A stretch of 64,000 bases of DNA from CAZQKW01 sp964594075 (GTDB lineage: Bacteria > Desulfobacterota > WTBG01 > CAIYCZ01). The translations under genes and the position numbers were made by a program. The notes beneath the pieces are model-generated. The model was given only the letters and a program-made list of their open reading frames with translations, ran no database searches and had not been told where the DNA came from. How positions within the stretch are numbered: the first letter of the stretch is position 1; each line of letters starts with the position of its first letter. This document shows positions 8,198 through 16,926 of this stretch, piece after piece. The DNA is taken from contig CAZQKW010000012.1 of the NCBI GenBank assembly GCA_964594075.1, positions 15,505 through 79,504 on the forward strand. The letters are read 5' to 3'.

Positions 8198-9154
8198 ATG
8201 GGCAAACAGGTGAATAAAACCATGATAGGTGCCTTTGTCGTTGGGGCGCTCGCATTAGCGGTCATCGGAATCCTTATTTTTGGTTCGGGAAAATTTTTTA
8301 CCGAACGGCCAAAATTTGTCCTGTTTTTTGAAGGTTCTGTGAATGGCTTGAATGTGGGAGCGCCAGTCACGTTCAAAGGGGTTAAAATCGGCACGGTGAC
8401 CGATATCAATATATATTTCAATCCTGAAGATATGAGTCTTAAAATTCCCGTCTATGTAGAGATTGAGCCCGAAAGCCTGCGCAGGGAAAATGAGCGTGGG
8501 TGGGTAAAATCAGAAAAGTATAGGTACATAAAAAGTCTGGTGGATCGCGGTTTGCGGGGAAAACTGCAGCTTCAAAGCCTGGTAACCGGCCTGCTTATGA
8601 TTGAACTTGATTTTTATCCTGACAAACCGGCGCGACTGGTCGGTTATGATAAGAGTTATCCGGAAATCCCGACCATCTCATCAGGTCTGGATGTTATGTT
8701 GAAAAAAGTGGAAAAGCTGCCGCTTGATGAGCTGGTGAATAAGCTGACATCAGCCATTGAGGGTATAGATCGGGCTGTCAATTCCCCAAAACTTGCCGAA
8801 AGCATGGAATCAATAAATCTTGCGCTAAAAGATGTCAGTCAAATTGCTGATAAAATCAACGAGCAAATCGGGCCGATCGCAAGCGGCGTAAACAATACGG
8901 TGCGCAACATTCAAAAACTGGTACAGAATCTGGACGTCAGACTCGCGGCACTGTCAAAGGATCTTAATGAAACCTTAAAAGAATCCACCGGAACGTTAAA
9001 GAATTTGCAACGGGCAACAGCACCCGGATCAGCGGTTAATTATCAGCTTGCGACCACTCTGGAAGAGCTTTCCGCTGCTGCGCGTTCGCTGCGGCAACTA
9101 ACAGACACCCTGGAACGAAATCCAGAATCCTTGCTGCGCGGCAAAAAGGAATAA
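8198..9154 (+). CDS. MlaD/MCE-domain lipid-binding protein
   Basis: A 318-residue protein with one N-terminal membrane anchor (about residues 8-30) and an MCE domain at about 37-115 containing FFEGSVNGLNVGAPVTFKGV and the LQSLVTGLLMIELD segment. The C-terminal part, about 160-310, is helical and coiled-coil-like (KINEQIGPIASGVNNTVRNI). MCE proteins form hexameric rings in the periplasm that receive or hand over phospholipids; the long helical tail suggests a needle-like extension as in PqiB- or LetB-like proteins. An AAGGGA ribosome site precedes the ATG. It is the third gene of the operon. Confidence 0.93.
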   Translation: MGKQVNKTMIGAFVVGALALAVIGILIFGSGKFFTERPKFVLFFEGSVNGLNVGAPVTFKGVKIGTVTDINIYFNPEDMSLKIPVYVEIEPESLRRENERGWVKSEKYRYIKSLVDRGLRGKLQLQSLVTGLLMIELDFYPDKPARLVGYDKSYPEIPTISSGLDVMLKKVEKLPLDELVNKLTSAIEGIDRAVNSPKLAESMESINLALKDVSQIADKINEQIGPIASGVNNTVRNIQKLVQNLDVRLAALSKDLNETLKESTGTLKNLQRATAPGSAVNYQLATTLEELSAAARSLRQLTDTLERNPESLLRGKKE

Positions 9155-9168
9155 AGGGGGTTACTAAC

Positions 9169-9780
9169 ATGACACACCACTATCGTATGCATCCCGTCAT
9201 TTTAGCTCTTTGTATTTCATCGCTATTCGCGTCCGCTTGCACCCGGAGCAGGCCGGCAAAATTCTACCTGCTCCATCCGTTGCAGGAAGCAGCGGCGCAA
9301 CAGCAGGCGTTTAATACCCTTTCCATTGGCGTTGGCCCGGTTGATATGCCCGACTATTTAGACCGGCCCCAGATTGTCACCCGGGTCAATCCTGGCGAAA
9401 TCAGACTGGCCGAGTTTGAGCGGTGGGCAGAGCCCCTCAAAGAAAATTTTACCCGCGTGCTGGGAGAAAACCTCTCGCAGCGTCTTGCAACCGACCGCAT
9501 CGTTATTTTCCCGTGGACCGGCGCGCCACACATTGACTATCGGGTTGCAGTTGAAGTCATAAGGTTTGATGGCGCACCGGGGAATGCAGTGACATTGAAC
9601 GCGCGCTGGTCAATCATTGAAGAAGAAGCACAAAAAACGCTTGCCGAAAAGAAGTCCATGATTTCTGTCCCAGCAGAGGGTCAGGATTTTGGGGCGCTTG
9701 TTGCAGCACAAAGCAAAGCGGTTGCAGCGTTAAGCCGCGAGATAGCCGGCGCGATTGTTTCTGCTACACAGCGCAAATAA
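9169..9780 (+). CDS. PqiC-like ABC-type transport auxiliary lipoprotein
   Basis: A 203-residue lipoprotein with lipobox FASAC, then the pattern of the PqiC/YmbA family: KFYLLHPL, IGVGPVDMPDYLDRPQIVTR and LAEFERWAEPLKENFTRVLGENL. These proteins sit on the inner face of the outer membrane and dock MCE transport systems. It closes the mlaE-mlaF-mlaD-pqiC operon and is followed by a strong terminator. The start at 9169 has a GGGGG ribosome site; a Met six codons later is a possible alternative start. Confidence 0.9.
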   Translation: MTHHYRMHPVILALCISSLFASACTRSRPAKFYLLHPLQEAAAQQQAFNTLSIGVGPVDMPDYLDRPQIVTRVNPGEIRLAEFERWAEPLKENFTRVLGENLSQRLATDRIVIFPWTGAPHIDYRVAVEVIRFDGAPGNAVTLNARWSIIEEEAQKTLAEKKSMISVPAEGQDFGALVAAQSKAVAALSREIAGAIVSATQRK

Positions 9781-9868
9781 AATTGAGCGGCGGCTTGTCT
9801 CGTAAGTCATTTGTAAGTGCACGGGCTGCTCGTTTTCCTGCAATCTTTAAGCCTCCGCATAAATCCCC

Positions 9869-9907
9869 AATAAAAAAGCAGCGTTTTAAATACGCTGCTT
9901 TTTTATT
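9869..9907 (+). terminator. strong bidirectional terminator between convergent genes
   Basis: A perfect 16-bp stem: AATAAAAAAGCAGCGT pairs with ACGCTGCTTTTTTATT around a 7-base TTTAAAT loop, with A-runs on one side and T-runs on the other. It ends the lipid transport operon and also suits the convergent minus-strand gene at 9979. Confidence 0.92.
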
Positions 9908-9978
9908 GATACGTGTGCCTGCGGTGCCAGCCAAGAACTACAGGCATACGCCATTCATATTTTTCAATAGTTTACACG

Positions 9979-10398
9979 TTAATTAGTCGGTACCTGGTAA
10001 TTTTTCAAACAGGTCATAAACTCAACGCTAACAGCAATAGTTTTTTGTATGCGGCACCATCTGTCAGTTCCGCACGTGTCATTTATTTGAGACAGTTTAG
10101 TTAGCGGGCTCAGAATGCACGACAATAGCTCAATGTTGTTGTTTTCCGGGTTGATACAGAGCAGCACATCAAGCACCAGCGAGACTGCCTCATTTGCTTT
10201 GCACGCGCCATCATCGCCGCAGGCTGAAATCGCTCCCAAATCTGAAATCACGGCGCTAATTACGCATTGTAATGCTGCAGGATCATTAAGTGCAGTACTG
10301 GTTACCGTTCCGGCTTGCGCCATCGGTGAAGCAATCAACACTATCAGTGCTGAAACCGCCATTGCCATTAGGATACCTGTTGCCTTTTTACTTCTCAT
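9979..10398 (-). CDS. small secreted protein with duplicated four-cysteine module
   Basis: A 139-residue protein from the ATG at 10398, which has AAGGAG about nine bases upstream. A signal peptide (MRSKKATGILMAMAVSALIV, cut near AQA-G) is followed by eight cysteines in two equal modules, each exactly C-x14-C-x5-C-x14-C. The x14 segments look helical, so each module could be a helical hairpin held by disulfides. I recognise no family. The protein is likely periplasmic or secreted, because the cysteines would need oxidation. It is convergent with the lipid transport operon, and the neighbour upstream is another cysteine-rich small protein. Function unknown. Confidence 0.75.
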   Translation of the reverse strand: MRSKKATGILMAMAVSALIVLIASPMAQAGTVTSTALNDPAALQCVISAVISDLGAISACGDDGACKANEAVSLVLDVLLCINPENNNIELLSCILSPLTKLSQINDTCGTDRWCRIQKTIAVSVEFMTCLKNYQVPTN

Positions 10399-10559
10399 GA
10401 TTTTTTGCTCCTTCTTAAAAATTAAACGTTTGCCATTTTTTCCGCGGCGTTTCAGGTGCTTCCGCAGAGCCTTTATTTTTTTTATTTTTCTCGCCCTGGT
10501 GATACATGACTGGCCTGTATGAGCACAAGGGCTGTGGGATGGCATAGGTCCGGGCTGGT

Positions 10560-10832
10560 TCATCCCAATTGGTGGTGTTGCGTTTTTTGAGTGGTAGCCT
10601 TATTATGTGGACTCTTCTTAATGTTTTTAATAACCATTTTAGCACAATCCCGGCATAAACCGTGGGTTGCGTCTTCAGCCGGCGGGTCAACTTCTCTTAT
10701 TGAGCACTGCTGGTATAGCTTCGGGCTCTTATGTTTACAATCATCACAATACCGCGACGTTGCGGTATAAAAAACACAGCCAAAGATGTGATGGGGTCTT
10801 GGGCAACTTTCGTTATAACAAACTCGTATCAT
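10560..10832 (-). CDS. small cysteine-rich putative zinc-binding protein
   Basis: A 90-residue protein with about nine Cys and several His: VCYNESC, YCDDCKHKS, QQCS and THGLCRDCAKMVIKNI. The last motif, THGxCxxC followed by a short helix, is common in small bacterial zinc-ribbon or signalling-associated proteins. There is no signal peptide, so it is probably cytoplasmic. The ATG at 10832 has only a distant AGAGGA about 13 bases upstream; an in-frame TTG at 10877 is the alternative start. It precedes the secreted cysteine-module gene on the same strand. Function unknown. Confidence 0.5.
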   Translation of the reverse strand: MIRVCYNESCPRPHHIFGCVFYTATSRYCDDCKHKSPKLYQQCSIREVDPPAEDATHGLCRDCAKMVIKNIKKSPHNKATTQKTQHHQLG

Positions 10833-11338
10833 TTTAAATAAACGTCCTCTTCTCTTCCCCTTACAATTACTAAACAAAAACAGTTTTTATATCCTTGAAA
10901 TTTAACACCCGCGCGTGCATGTAAATTTTCTTAATTGCAACGACCATACCACTCTTAATTCCCGCTCATCTAAATTTCATGGGGGCATAAAACCGTTATT
11001 AATTCAATATGTTATAGATGAATATTTTTTATGGTGGGAATCATAAGGATTGTAGCGAGAAAACTTCGCTGGTTGTTTTCAGCCAAACAACACAATTATT
11101 TTTTTAATGTTGGCTGGATTGAAACGCCTCATAAAATAGCTGAAGATGCTCAAACCAAGAAAGCAGGGTTACATCATGCCCTGCTTTCAAAATATAGTTG
11201 CCGGGTAACGGTTCTTACCGGTATGTACTGGTGAGAAGGCCCCGTCCCGAAAGTATTCGAAATAGGCGGGGATGAGTCAGCACGGAATGAAATAACAATT
11301 TTAATTGCCGGGCTGCACCGCTCTGTGCGCTGGGAGCA
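10833..11338. other. intergenic region with three stacked hairpins
   Basis: About 500 bases without a convincing gene. Three hairpins follow each other: 11159-11188 (GAAAGCAGGG / CCCTGCTTTC), 11201-11221 (CCGGGTAA / TTACCGG with one bulge) and 11240-11271 (CCCCG / CGGGG). This could be a structured RNA or a decayed element. A 67-codon plus-strand frame at 11031 overlaps these hairpins and looks non-coding. Confidence 0.4.
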
Positions 11339-12001
11339 TCACTTTCCGTGAATTTCATCTAACCTGATGCGCAACCGCTGAGCCCAGAATTTAAAGGCAT
11401 CCTCTGCAGTCGCCAGTTTGTTCATGCTTTCTTGCTTTCCGCCCTCTCTCCGGTCAACGCCTGCGGCAATGCGCTTGTTTGTCTCTGAATCAAGAAACTC
11501 AAACTCCATACTGATTTCCCCGACCGCAGGGCCTTTGCCAGTCAATCTCTTCTTTAACGTGCTTATGGAAGAACCGACCGGCAGGATGGTGTTGATGCTG
11601 CCTGCTGTGTGACCGGGCAGTTCGAGATCTGTTATGGCAACCCGAATTCGCATGACATCAGGGCCCGGTTTATCAACCAGCGGATATGAAGCGCCAAGCC
11701 CATCAATAGCTGATTTATGAAATTTTTCTGAAAGCTCTGCCAGTTCCACGGGGTCAATGCCTTTATTTTCTGCATCATCTTTTAAATAAAACACCACGTG
11801 GTCCAGCATGATTTTATTATATTTTTTGAAATCAACGCCCTGTTTTCTATACACCATTGCAACGCCGCCTTTGGGGCCGGGCTTCAACTGTGAATAGTCA
11901 ACGAGAAACCCGGAATATTCTTTCGGCTTAAGCTTTGCCTGCGTCACGCCAAGACTCAGAAAAATACCAACCACAACAATCCCTATAATCCTTGTCCTCA
12001 T
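11339..12001 (-). CDS. DUF3313-family exported protein
   Basis: A 220-residue protein with a signal peptide (MRTRIIGIVVVGIFLSLGVT, cut near TQA) and the DUF3313 pattern: YSGFLVDYSQLKPGP near the start of the mature chain, then YNKIMLDHVVFYL and a C-terminal WAQRLRIRLDEI. DUF3313 proteins are small, mostly lipoprotein, envelope proteins without a known role. This copy lacks a lipobox Cys and so would be free in the periplasm. AAGGAG lies six bases before the ATG. It appears monocistronic. Confidence 0.82.
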   Translation of the reverse strand: MRTRIIGIVVVGIFLSLGVTQAKLKPKEYSGFLVDYSQLKPGPKGGVAMVYRKQGVDFKKYNKIMLDHVVFYLKDDAENKGIDPVELAELSEKFHKSAIDGLGASYPLVDKPGPDVMRIRVAITDLELPGHTAGSINTILPVGSSISTLKKRLTGKGPAVGEISMEFEFLDSETNKRIAAGVDRREGGKQESMNKLATAEDAFKFWAQRLRIRLDEIHGK

Positions 12002-12356
12002 ACTGTTCTCCTTTTAAAAGTCAGCTATTGTAATGCATCTAACTTTTGCAAGCTATTAAATCAGTTTTGTCTTTTAGCATATTGTTTAATCTAATCAAAG
12101 CAAACTTTTTGCTTTAGACTATTTTAATCACTGCAATTACTGCAAGGCAAAACTATGCTGCTTAACCTTAGGCCTTCTCCCCGCGTTTTATTGTATTTCA
12201 GTTGACACACGCGCATCTTTAAATTATAGATAATGTACTAAGCAAATAACCCGCCTGGTGAAAAAGATCCTCAACCTTTCCCGCTAATTAGAACTGCACA
12301 CAGAGCGGCCTCTTTTTCCCAGGGTATAAAACATTGCGAAAGGAATTATAGATACA
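12002..12356. other. divergent intergenic region
   Basis: This 355-base AT-rich region between the divergent DUF3313 gene and the radical SAM operon must hold both promoters. I could not single out a convincing promoter or operator. No RNA gene or repeat is evident. Confidence 0.5.
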
Positions 12357-13337
12357 GTGGCGGTCAACTACGAAACGCCTCCGGATTTTCCGGAGCGTCT
12401 GCATATCCAGACCATATCCTATTGTAACGCCCATTGCCTCTTTTGCGCCTATCCGCGCATTGTTGATAAAGTCTCTCACGGGATTATGGAAGATGCGGTC
12501 TATCAGAAGATCATTGATGAAGCAGCCTTGTATCAACCAAAGAGGATATCGCTACTTCTCATGAATGAGCCGTTACTTGATAAAAAACTGCCTGAACGGA
12601 TTGCTTATGCAAAACAACATCTCGGAGACCGGACCGAGATTACCATCACTTCAAACGGCTCCCTGCTCACGCAAAAAATTATTGATAGGCTAATTGAGGC
12701 AGGGCTTGACCGGATCAAAATCAGCATCCAAGGGCTGACTCGAGATACCTATGAGCAAATCATGGGCCTCAACTATCAGAGAACTTTTGAGGGCATTGAC
12801 CGGCTTATTGAAACCATGGAGCGAAGAAACATAAAAAAGCCCAAGGTGGTTTTGTCCATGGTTAGTGTTGGACAGAATGAAGACGAAATCAGGAAATACA
12901 AACGCTACTGGAGAAGGCGGGGCGTTAAAGCGACCACCGTAGCATACGAAAACAAAGGCGGAAACATCGAAGAAGACATTGAATTGCACCCGTTCGGCCT
13001 TGAACAGCGCAAGCAGTGTTATCGCTTTAATCGTTGCGCCTATTTCATTTACAACGGGGATGCAATTCTGTGCTGTTCCGACTGGACACGCAGCGTAGTT
13101 CTGGGTAATATAAAGAATAATACCATCAGAGAACTTTTTCACTGCAAACAGCTCAACAGCATCCGAGAACATTTCCGCACCGGTAACTACAGCGCCCTCC
13201 CGCCGGTCTGCCAGAATTGCAAGAAAACCAGATTGCCTAAAAGCAGTCATCGCTCATTTAAGGGCATTTACCAGAAATTTCTGAGTTATTTCCAGGATCA
13301 GCGGAGCAGAGCACGTGCCGACCATACTTCAGATTGA
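12357..13337 (+). CDS. radical SAM/SPASM-domain protein
   Basis: A 326-residue enzyme. The radical SAM cluster motif CNAHCLFC (CxxxCxxC) lies near residue 24, and a C-terminal SPASM-type region has CYRFNRCAYFIYNGDAILCC and CQNCKK for auxiliary FeS clusters. Such enzymes start radical chemistry with S-adenosylmethionine on peptides, lipids or sugars; the substrate here is unknown. The GTG start at 12357 has AAAGGA about 12 bases upstream. Its end overlaps the next gene by 23 bases, and a phosphoesterase follows, so a role in modifying a cell-surface glycoconjugate is a reasonable guess from context. Confidence 0.88.
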   Translation: MAVNYETPPDFPERLHIQTISYCNAHCLFCAYPRIVDKVSHGIMEDAVYQKIIDEAALYQPKRISLLLMNEPLLDKKLPERIAYAKQHLGDRTEITITSNGSLLTQKIIDRLIEAGLDRIKISIQGLTRDTYEQIMGLNYQRTFEGIDRLIETMERRNIKKPKVVLSMVSVGQNEDEIRKYKRYWRRRGVKATTVAYENKGGNIEEDIELHPFGLEQRKQCYRFNRCAYFIYNGDAILCCSDWTRSVVLGNIKNNTIRELFHCKQLNSIREHFRTGNYSALPPVCQNCKKTRLPKSSHRSFKGIYQKFLSYFQDQRSRARADHTSD

Positions 13338-14463
13338 CAAGCAAAGCCATCTTACAGGTCAAACCATGCGGACGCTGCTTGAGGCTCAGGAACTGAGCAG
13401 CCGCGGCTACCGGGTAATACTTGCCTGCCAGCCCAAATCCTTTCTTGAGCAAAGCGGCAGGGAGCGCGGGCTGGAAATCTTGCCCCTCAGGATGAACTAT
13501 TTTCTGCCGTCGCTCATGAAGCTGGCTTTTTTTTTACGCCGCGAGAATATTGACCTGATAAACGCCCACGGCTACCCGGACCATCTTCTGTGTGCCGTGG
13601 CCCGCAAAATAACCGGTGTCAGGGCACTGGTGCGAACCAAGCACAATCATGTGCCGCTCAAAGGCGGTTCATTCAGCCGCTATCTGTATGGCACCCTCAC
13701 CAGCCGTGTCATAGCGATTTCTGAGCATATCCGGGAGGTAATGATTCAGTCCGGCCTCAATCCATCCCAGGTGATTACCATTCGCACCGCTATAAATCTC
13801 CGCCAGTTTACGCCGCAGGGGAAAAACCCGCATCTGCTCAAGGAATTCCATCTTCCGCAGCAGGGCGCGGTAATTGGCATTGTTGCCCGGCTAACGGAAC
13901 GCAAAGGTTTTAAACATCTCTTTGAAGCAGTCAAGCTTCTGGTCGATGAAGGAAGAACGCTCAAGTGTTTGGTCGTGGGCGGCGGCGCCAGTAAAGAAAA
14001 AATTGCTGCGCTGAAAAAGTATGCTGCACGTCTAGGGGTGTCAGAACACATTCTCCTGACTGGAAGAAGAAGCGACATTCCGGACATCTTGTCGCTGCTG
14101 GATGTTTTTATTCTGCCCTCTTTAGCGGAAGGGCTTGGCAGGTCGCTGCTGGAAGCAATGGCAGCCGGCAAGCCGATTGTGGCCACTACCGTCGGCGGGA
14201 TTCCCGAGGCTATTGAACACGACAAGAGCGGCCTGCTGGTTCCTCCGGGAGATTCCCGGGCGCTATCCCGCGCCATTGGCCTGCTGCTCGACAATCCCGA
14301 GAAGGCCCAGGAATTGGGACACGCCAGCCGCCGGCGCGCTGAATTGCTGTTTGATGAGACAAAAATGATTGACAGCATCTGCGCGCTCTATGAAGAGCTT
14401 ATGGCCAACGGTCAGCCGAAACCAGCCCTACACCGGTCGCCTTCCTGCACCCAATATTCATGA
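13315..14463 (+). CDS. family 4-type (GT-B) glycosyltransferase
   Basis: A 382-residue GT-B glycosyltransferase. The N-terminal acceptor half starts with the usual GQTMRTLLEAQELSSRGYRV. The C-terminal nucleotide-sugar half contains GIVARLTERKGFKHLFEAV and the E-x7-E region PSLAEGLGRSLLEAMAAGKP. It would transfer a sugar from a nucleotide donor to a lipid or polysaccharide acceptor at the membrane. The GTG start overlaps the radical SAM gene by 23 bases and has GGAG eight bases upstream. Its stop overlaps the next gene in ATGA, showing translational coupling. The exact sugar is not predictable. Confidence 0.93.
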   Translation: MPTILQIDKQSHLTGQTMRTLLEAQELSSRGYRVILACQPKSFLEQSGRERGLEILPLRMNYFLPSLMKLAFFLRRENIDLINAHGYPDHLLCAVARKITGVRALVRTKHNHVPLKGGSFSRYLYGTLTSRVIAISEHIREVMIQSGLNPSQVITIRTAINLRQFTPQGKNPHLLKEFHLPQQGAVIGIVARLTERKGFKHLFEAVKLLVDEGRTLKCLVVGGGASKEKIAALKKYAARLGVSEHILLTGRRSDIPDILSLLDVFILPSLAEGLGRSLLEAMAAGKPIVATTVGGIPEAIEHDKSGLLVPPGDSRALSRAIGLLLDNPEKAQELGHASRRRAELLFDETKMIDSICALYEELMANGQPKPALHRSPSCTQYS

Positions 14464-15386
14464 TAACTATTCTTCGCTATTCGGTATACGGGCTCCTGCT
14501 TTTGTCAGCCGTAACGCTCGTGGTCAGCTTCTATCTGGGAAGATTTGTTTTCCCGCATCAGGGTCTTGACGCTATCTCCTGCCTCAATAATCGCGACAAT
14601 GTTATCCGGATGCAGAGCGAGCCGCCGCAAAACCCGTTCAGTTTTCTGGTTATAGGCGATATTCAATCCGGTTATGGTATCCTGAGCAAAAGAGTTTTGC
14701 CTTTAGCACGAAATGGCTGCGCCTTTGCGGTGCAAACCGGCGACTTGTCAAGCCATGCAGACCCGGGACATTATGCACTTATCCTCAATGAAATCAAAAA
14801 GAGCGATGTGCAACTGCCGCTCTTTGTTATACCGGGGAATCACGATCGGAAAGAAGACCCGGATCTTTTTGAGCGCTATTTCAAACTCAAACAGTTCTCC
14901 TTTGTGTGGAGCAACTGCCTGTTCATTTTTATTGATAATTCGCTGGGTAAATCACTGGATCAGCAATTTCAATTCCTGAAACAGGTTCTTGAAGAGAATC
15001 ACCAAACGGCGCGCTGGACCTTTATCTTTATGCACCGTCCGCCTGTTAAATGGGACCATGGTATCCCGACACCAGACTTAAAACGGTATGCCCGGTTTTT
15101 TGCTCTTAAAAAACGCTTTCGCATTGATTATGTTATTTCCGGTCATATTCATGATTATCACCATGCCAAGCTGGACGGCACCACCTACATATCCAACGGT
15201 CTTGAAACTGACGACGAGGAACGCCTTGCAAATGAAATCTATATTACCCGCGTGCAGGTAACCCCTGATAAAGTGGTCATTGACAAGCAGGTCATACCAA
15301 CTTACTTCTCAGAGCGTTTTTATATTTCCCTCATTGACTTCTTAGTGGCACACCTCTATTATCCGCTGCTCGGCAGATTTTTTTAA
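14460..15386 (+). CDS. membrane-anchored calcineurin-like metallophosphoesterase
   Basis: A 308-residue protein. One membrane segment (about residues 8-28) anchors a calcineurin-type phosphoesterase domain with the metal-binding motifs in order: FLVIGDIQSG, QTGDLSSH, PGNHDR and GHIHDYH. These bind two metal ions and cleave phosphomonoesters or diesters. The catalytic domain probably faces the periplasm. It is the last gene of the radical SAM-glycosyltransferase-phosphoesterase operon, coupled by an ATGA overlap, which suggests a shared pathway on a phosphorylated or glycosylated envelope component. Substrate unknown. Confidence 0.88.
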   Translation: MITILRYSVYGLLLLSAVTLVVSFYLGRFVFPHQGLDAISCLNNRDNVIRMQSEPPQNPFSFLVIGDIQSGYGILSKRVLPLARNGCAFAVQTGDLSSHADPGHYALILNEIKKSDVQLPLFVIPGNHDRKEDPDLFERYFKLKQFSFVWSNCLFIFIDNSLGKSLDQQFQFLKQVLEENHQTARWTFIFMHRPPVKWDHGIPTPDLKRYARFFALKKRFRIDYVISGHIHDYHHAKLDGTTYISNGLETDDEERLANEIYITRVQVTPDKVVIDKQVIPTYFSERFYISLIDFLVAHLYYPLLGRFF

Positions 15387-15531
15387 AGAAGGTTGTGTTG
15401 CTCGGAAAAAGGCCGGACGCTTGTGTGTTAACGTTCCCCATTATACCCTATCCATTCCCGTTTTTATGTACTTGCGCCGTTTACCTGAATTTCTTGGATA
15501 CATTTTGGGGAAAGTCCTGGCAATTTATCTC

Positions 15532-15560
15532 TTGACAACAGATAAAGAATAACTAATAAT
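15532..15560 (+). promoter_or_regulatory. sigma-70-type promoter of the TetR gene
   Basis: TTGACA at 15532-15537, a 17-base spacer and AATAAT at 15555-15560. The operator palindrome starts four bases after the -10 box, so bound repressor would block transcription start. Confidence 0.75.
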
Positions 15561-15563
15561 TAG

Positions 15564-15577
15564 ACCGACCAGTCGGT
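15564..15577. promoter_or_regulatory. TetR operator copy 1
   Basis: ACCGACCAGTCGGT: 6-bp perfect arms ACCGAC/GTCGGT around CA, directly downstream of the TetR promoter. The same arms recur at 16210-16223, upstream of the corrinoid operon. Confidence 0.8.
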
Positions 15578-15596
15578 ATGGATATTGGGTATAGAT

Positions 15597-16190
15597 ATGG
15601 ATCAGAAGCAAAAACGCAAAGAGCAAATCTTTGAGGCAGCATTGCAATGCTTCAACGAAACCGGTTTTGACAAAACCAACAGCGAAACTATTGCTGCCAG
15701 AGCTCACATGAGCAAGGGGGGGTTGTTTCATTACTTCAAATCTAAAAAACAACTTTTTCTTGAGTTGTTCCAATACCGTGTAAACAAATATTTCGAGCAA
15801 ATGAAGTCGTGTCTGAATGCTCACGATTCCGCTGATGTCAGATTACGTAAGCTTGTTACTGAAGCGGGAAGATTTCTTAAAAAAGATGAACAGTTTTATA
15901 AATTTTGTATAGAATTTCTTTCGATGGGGGTCCGTGATACTGAAATTCGCGACATTATGACTGATTTCTATAAGAGTTCTGTGGCGACCTTCAAAAATAT
16001 TATTGAAGACGGGGTAATTTCTGGAAGTTTTGAGCAGGACATTGATATAGAAAAGACTGCGCGTGTATTTTATTTATTAGTAATGGGGGTGTTTTTTACT
16101 TATTTTTCAATAAATGTTGACTTCGATATTTTTGAGCAACAAGACTTTCAGATTAATAGAATAATAAACAGCATGAAAAAACAAAGTTAA
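15597..16190 (+). CDS. TetR/AcrR-family transcriptional regulator of the corrinoid operon
   Basis: A 197-residue regulator. The N-terminal helix-turn-helix is typical: IFEAALQCFNETGFDKTNSE and IAARAHMSKGGLFHYFKSKK. The C-terminal all-helical part would bind the ligand and form the dimer. The ATG at 15597 is preferred over an upstream TTG. It is flanked by two copies of the palindrome ACCGAC-N2-GTCGGT, one over its own promoter and one before the corrinoid protein gene. It should therefore repress itself and the methyltransferase operon until an inducer, perhaps a methylated amine, is present. The inducer is not known from sequence. Confidence 0.9.
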   Translation: MDQKQKRKEQIFEAALQCFNETGFDKTNSETIAARAHMSKGGLFHYFKSKKQLFLELFQYRVNKYFEQMKSCLNAHDSADVRLRKLVTEAGRFLKKDEQFYKFCIEFLSMGVRDTEIRDIMTDFYKSSVATFKNIIEDGVISGSFEQDIDIEKTARVFYLLVMGVFFTYFSINVDFDIFEQQDFQINRIINSMKKQS

Positions 16191-16206
16191 TTTTTTTTAT
16201 TAATAT

Positions 16207-16226
16207 TAAACCGACTGGTCGGTTTA
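16207..16226. promoter_or_regulatory. TetR operator copy 2 before the corrinoid operon
   Basis: TAAACCGACTGGTCGGTTTA is a 20-bp palindrome apart from its central dinucleotide, with core ACCGACTGGTCGGT at 16210-16223. It lies 33 bases before the corrinoid protein ATG and 17 bases after the regulator's stop codon. Confidence 0.82.
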
Positions 16227-16258
16227 AGTCCTCGGACAATTTATAGGAGGTTGCTATT

Positions 16259-16924
16259 ATGGAAACAGAGATTGTTATTCAAACTCTTGAGCAGGCAATC
16301 ATTAATGGTGATATAAATGCTGCTCGAGACTTTGCTCGAAAGTCCTTAGAAAAAAAAATTGATCCGCTTCGAACTATGAATGAAGGACTGATTAAAGGCA
16401 TCAAACAGGTCGGTGATTTATTCGGCAACGGCGAGATTTTTCTGCCTGACCTAATATTAAGCAGCGAAGCGATGCGAGAAGCAGCAGAAATTTTAGAGGC
16501 GGCACTGAAGCACAGCGGGGTAACAGTGAAGTCATCGGTGGGCACCATAGTCATTGGCACTGTTGCAGGAGACATTCACGACATAGGAAAAACGCTGGTT
16601 TCAACACTTTTCAAGGCAGCAGGATTTTCTGTGATTGATCTTGGGGTAGATGTGCCGCGCGAAAAGTTTATTGAAGCGGTTACCGTGCATAAGCCAGACC
16701 TGCTCGGTCTTTCTTCTCTTTTGACGACCAGTGTTGAAGAACAAAAACAGGTTATACGGGCGCTCGAGGCAGCAGGCGTGCGTTCAACAGTCAAAATAAT
16801 GGTGGGTGGCGGGGCCGTAACGGAACGCTGGGCTGAGGAGATCGGCGCGGACGCATATGGCGGCGATGCGCGCGAGGCTGTTGAAAAAGGTAAAAAACTG
16901 ATGAACGGTTTTGCAGGGGCATAA
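16259..16924 (+). CDS. corrinoid (B12-binding) methyl carrier protein, MttC/MtbC type
   Basis: A 221-residue corrinoid protein. The N-terminal helical cap domain covers about residues 1-88. The Rossmann-like B12 domain follows with the base-off motif GDIHDIGK (DxHxxG) near residue 105, whose His is the lower cobalt ligand, then GLSSLLTTS and GGGAVTERWAEEIGADAY. It carries the methyl group between the MttB-like and MtrH-like methyltransferases encoded next. AGGAGG lies before the ATG. It is the first gene after the TetR operator and ends two bases before the next gene. Confidence 0.95.
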   Translation: METEIVIQTLEQAIINGDINAARDFARKSLEKKIDPLRTMNEGLIKGIKQVGDLFGNGEIFLPDLILSSEAMREAAEILEAALKHSGVTVKSSVGTIVIGTVAGDIHDIGKTLVSTLFKAAGFSVIDLGVDVPREKFIEAVTVHKPDLLGLSSLLTTSVEEQKQVIRALEAAGVRSTVKIMVGGGAVTERWAEEIGADAYGGDAREAVEKGKKLMNGFAGA

Positions 16925-16926
16925 CA

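Noticed and set aside
11031..11234. 67-codon plus-strand frame
   Set aside because: It spans two hairpins, has no ribosome site and no recognisable domain.
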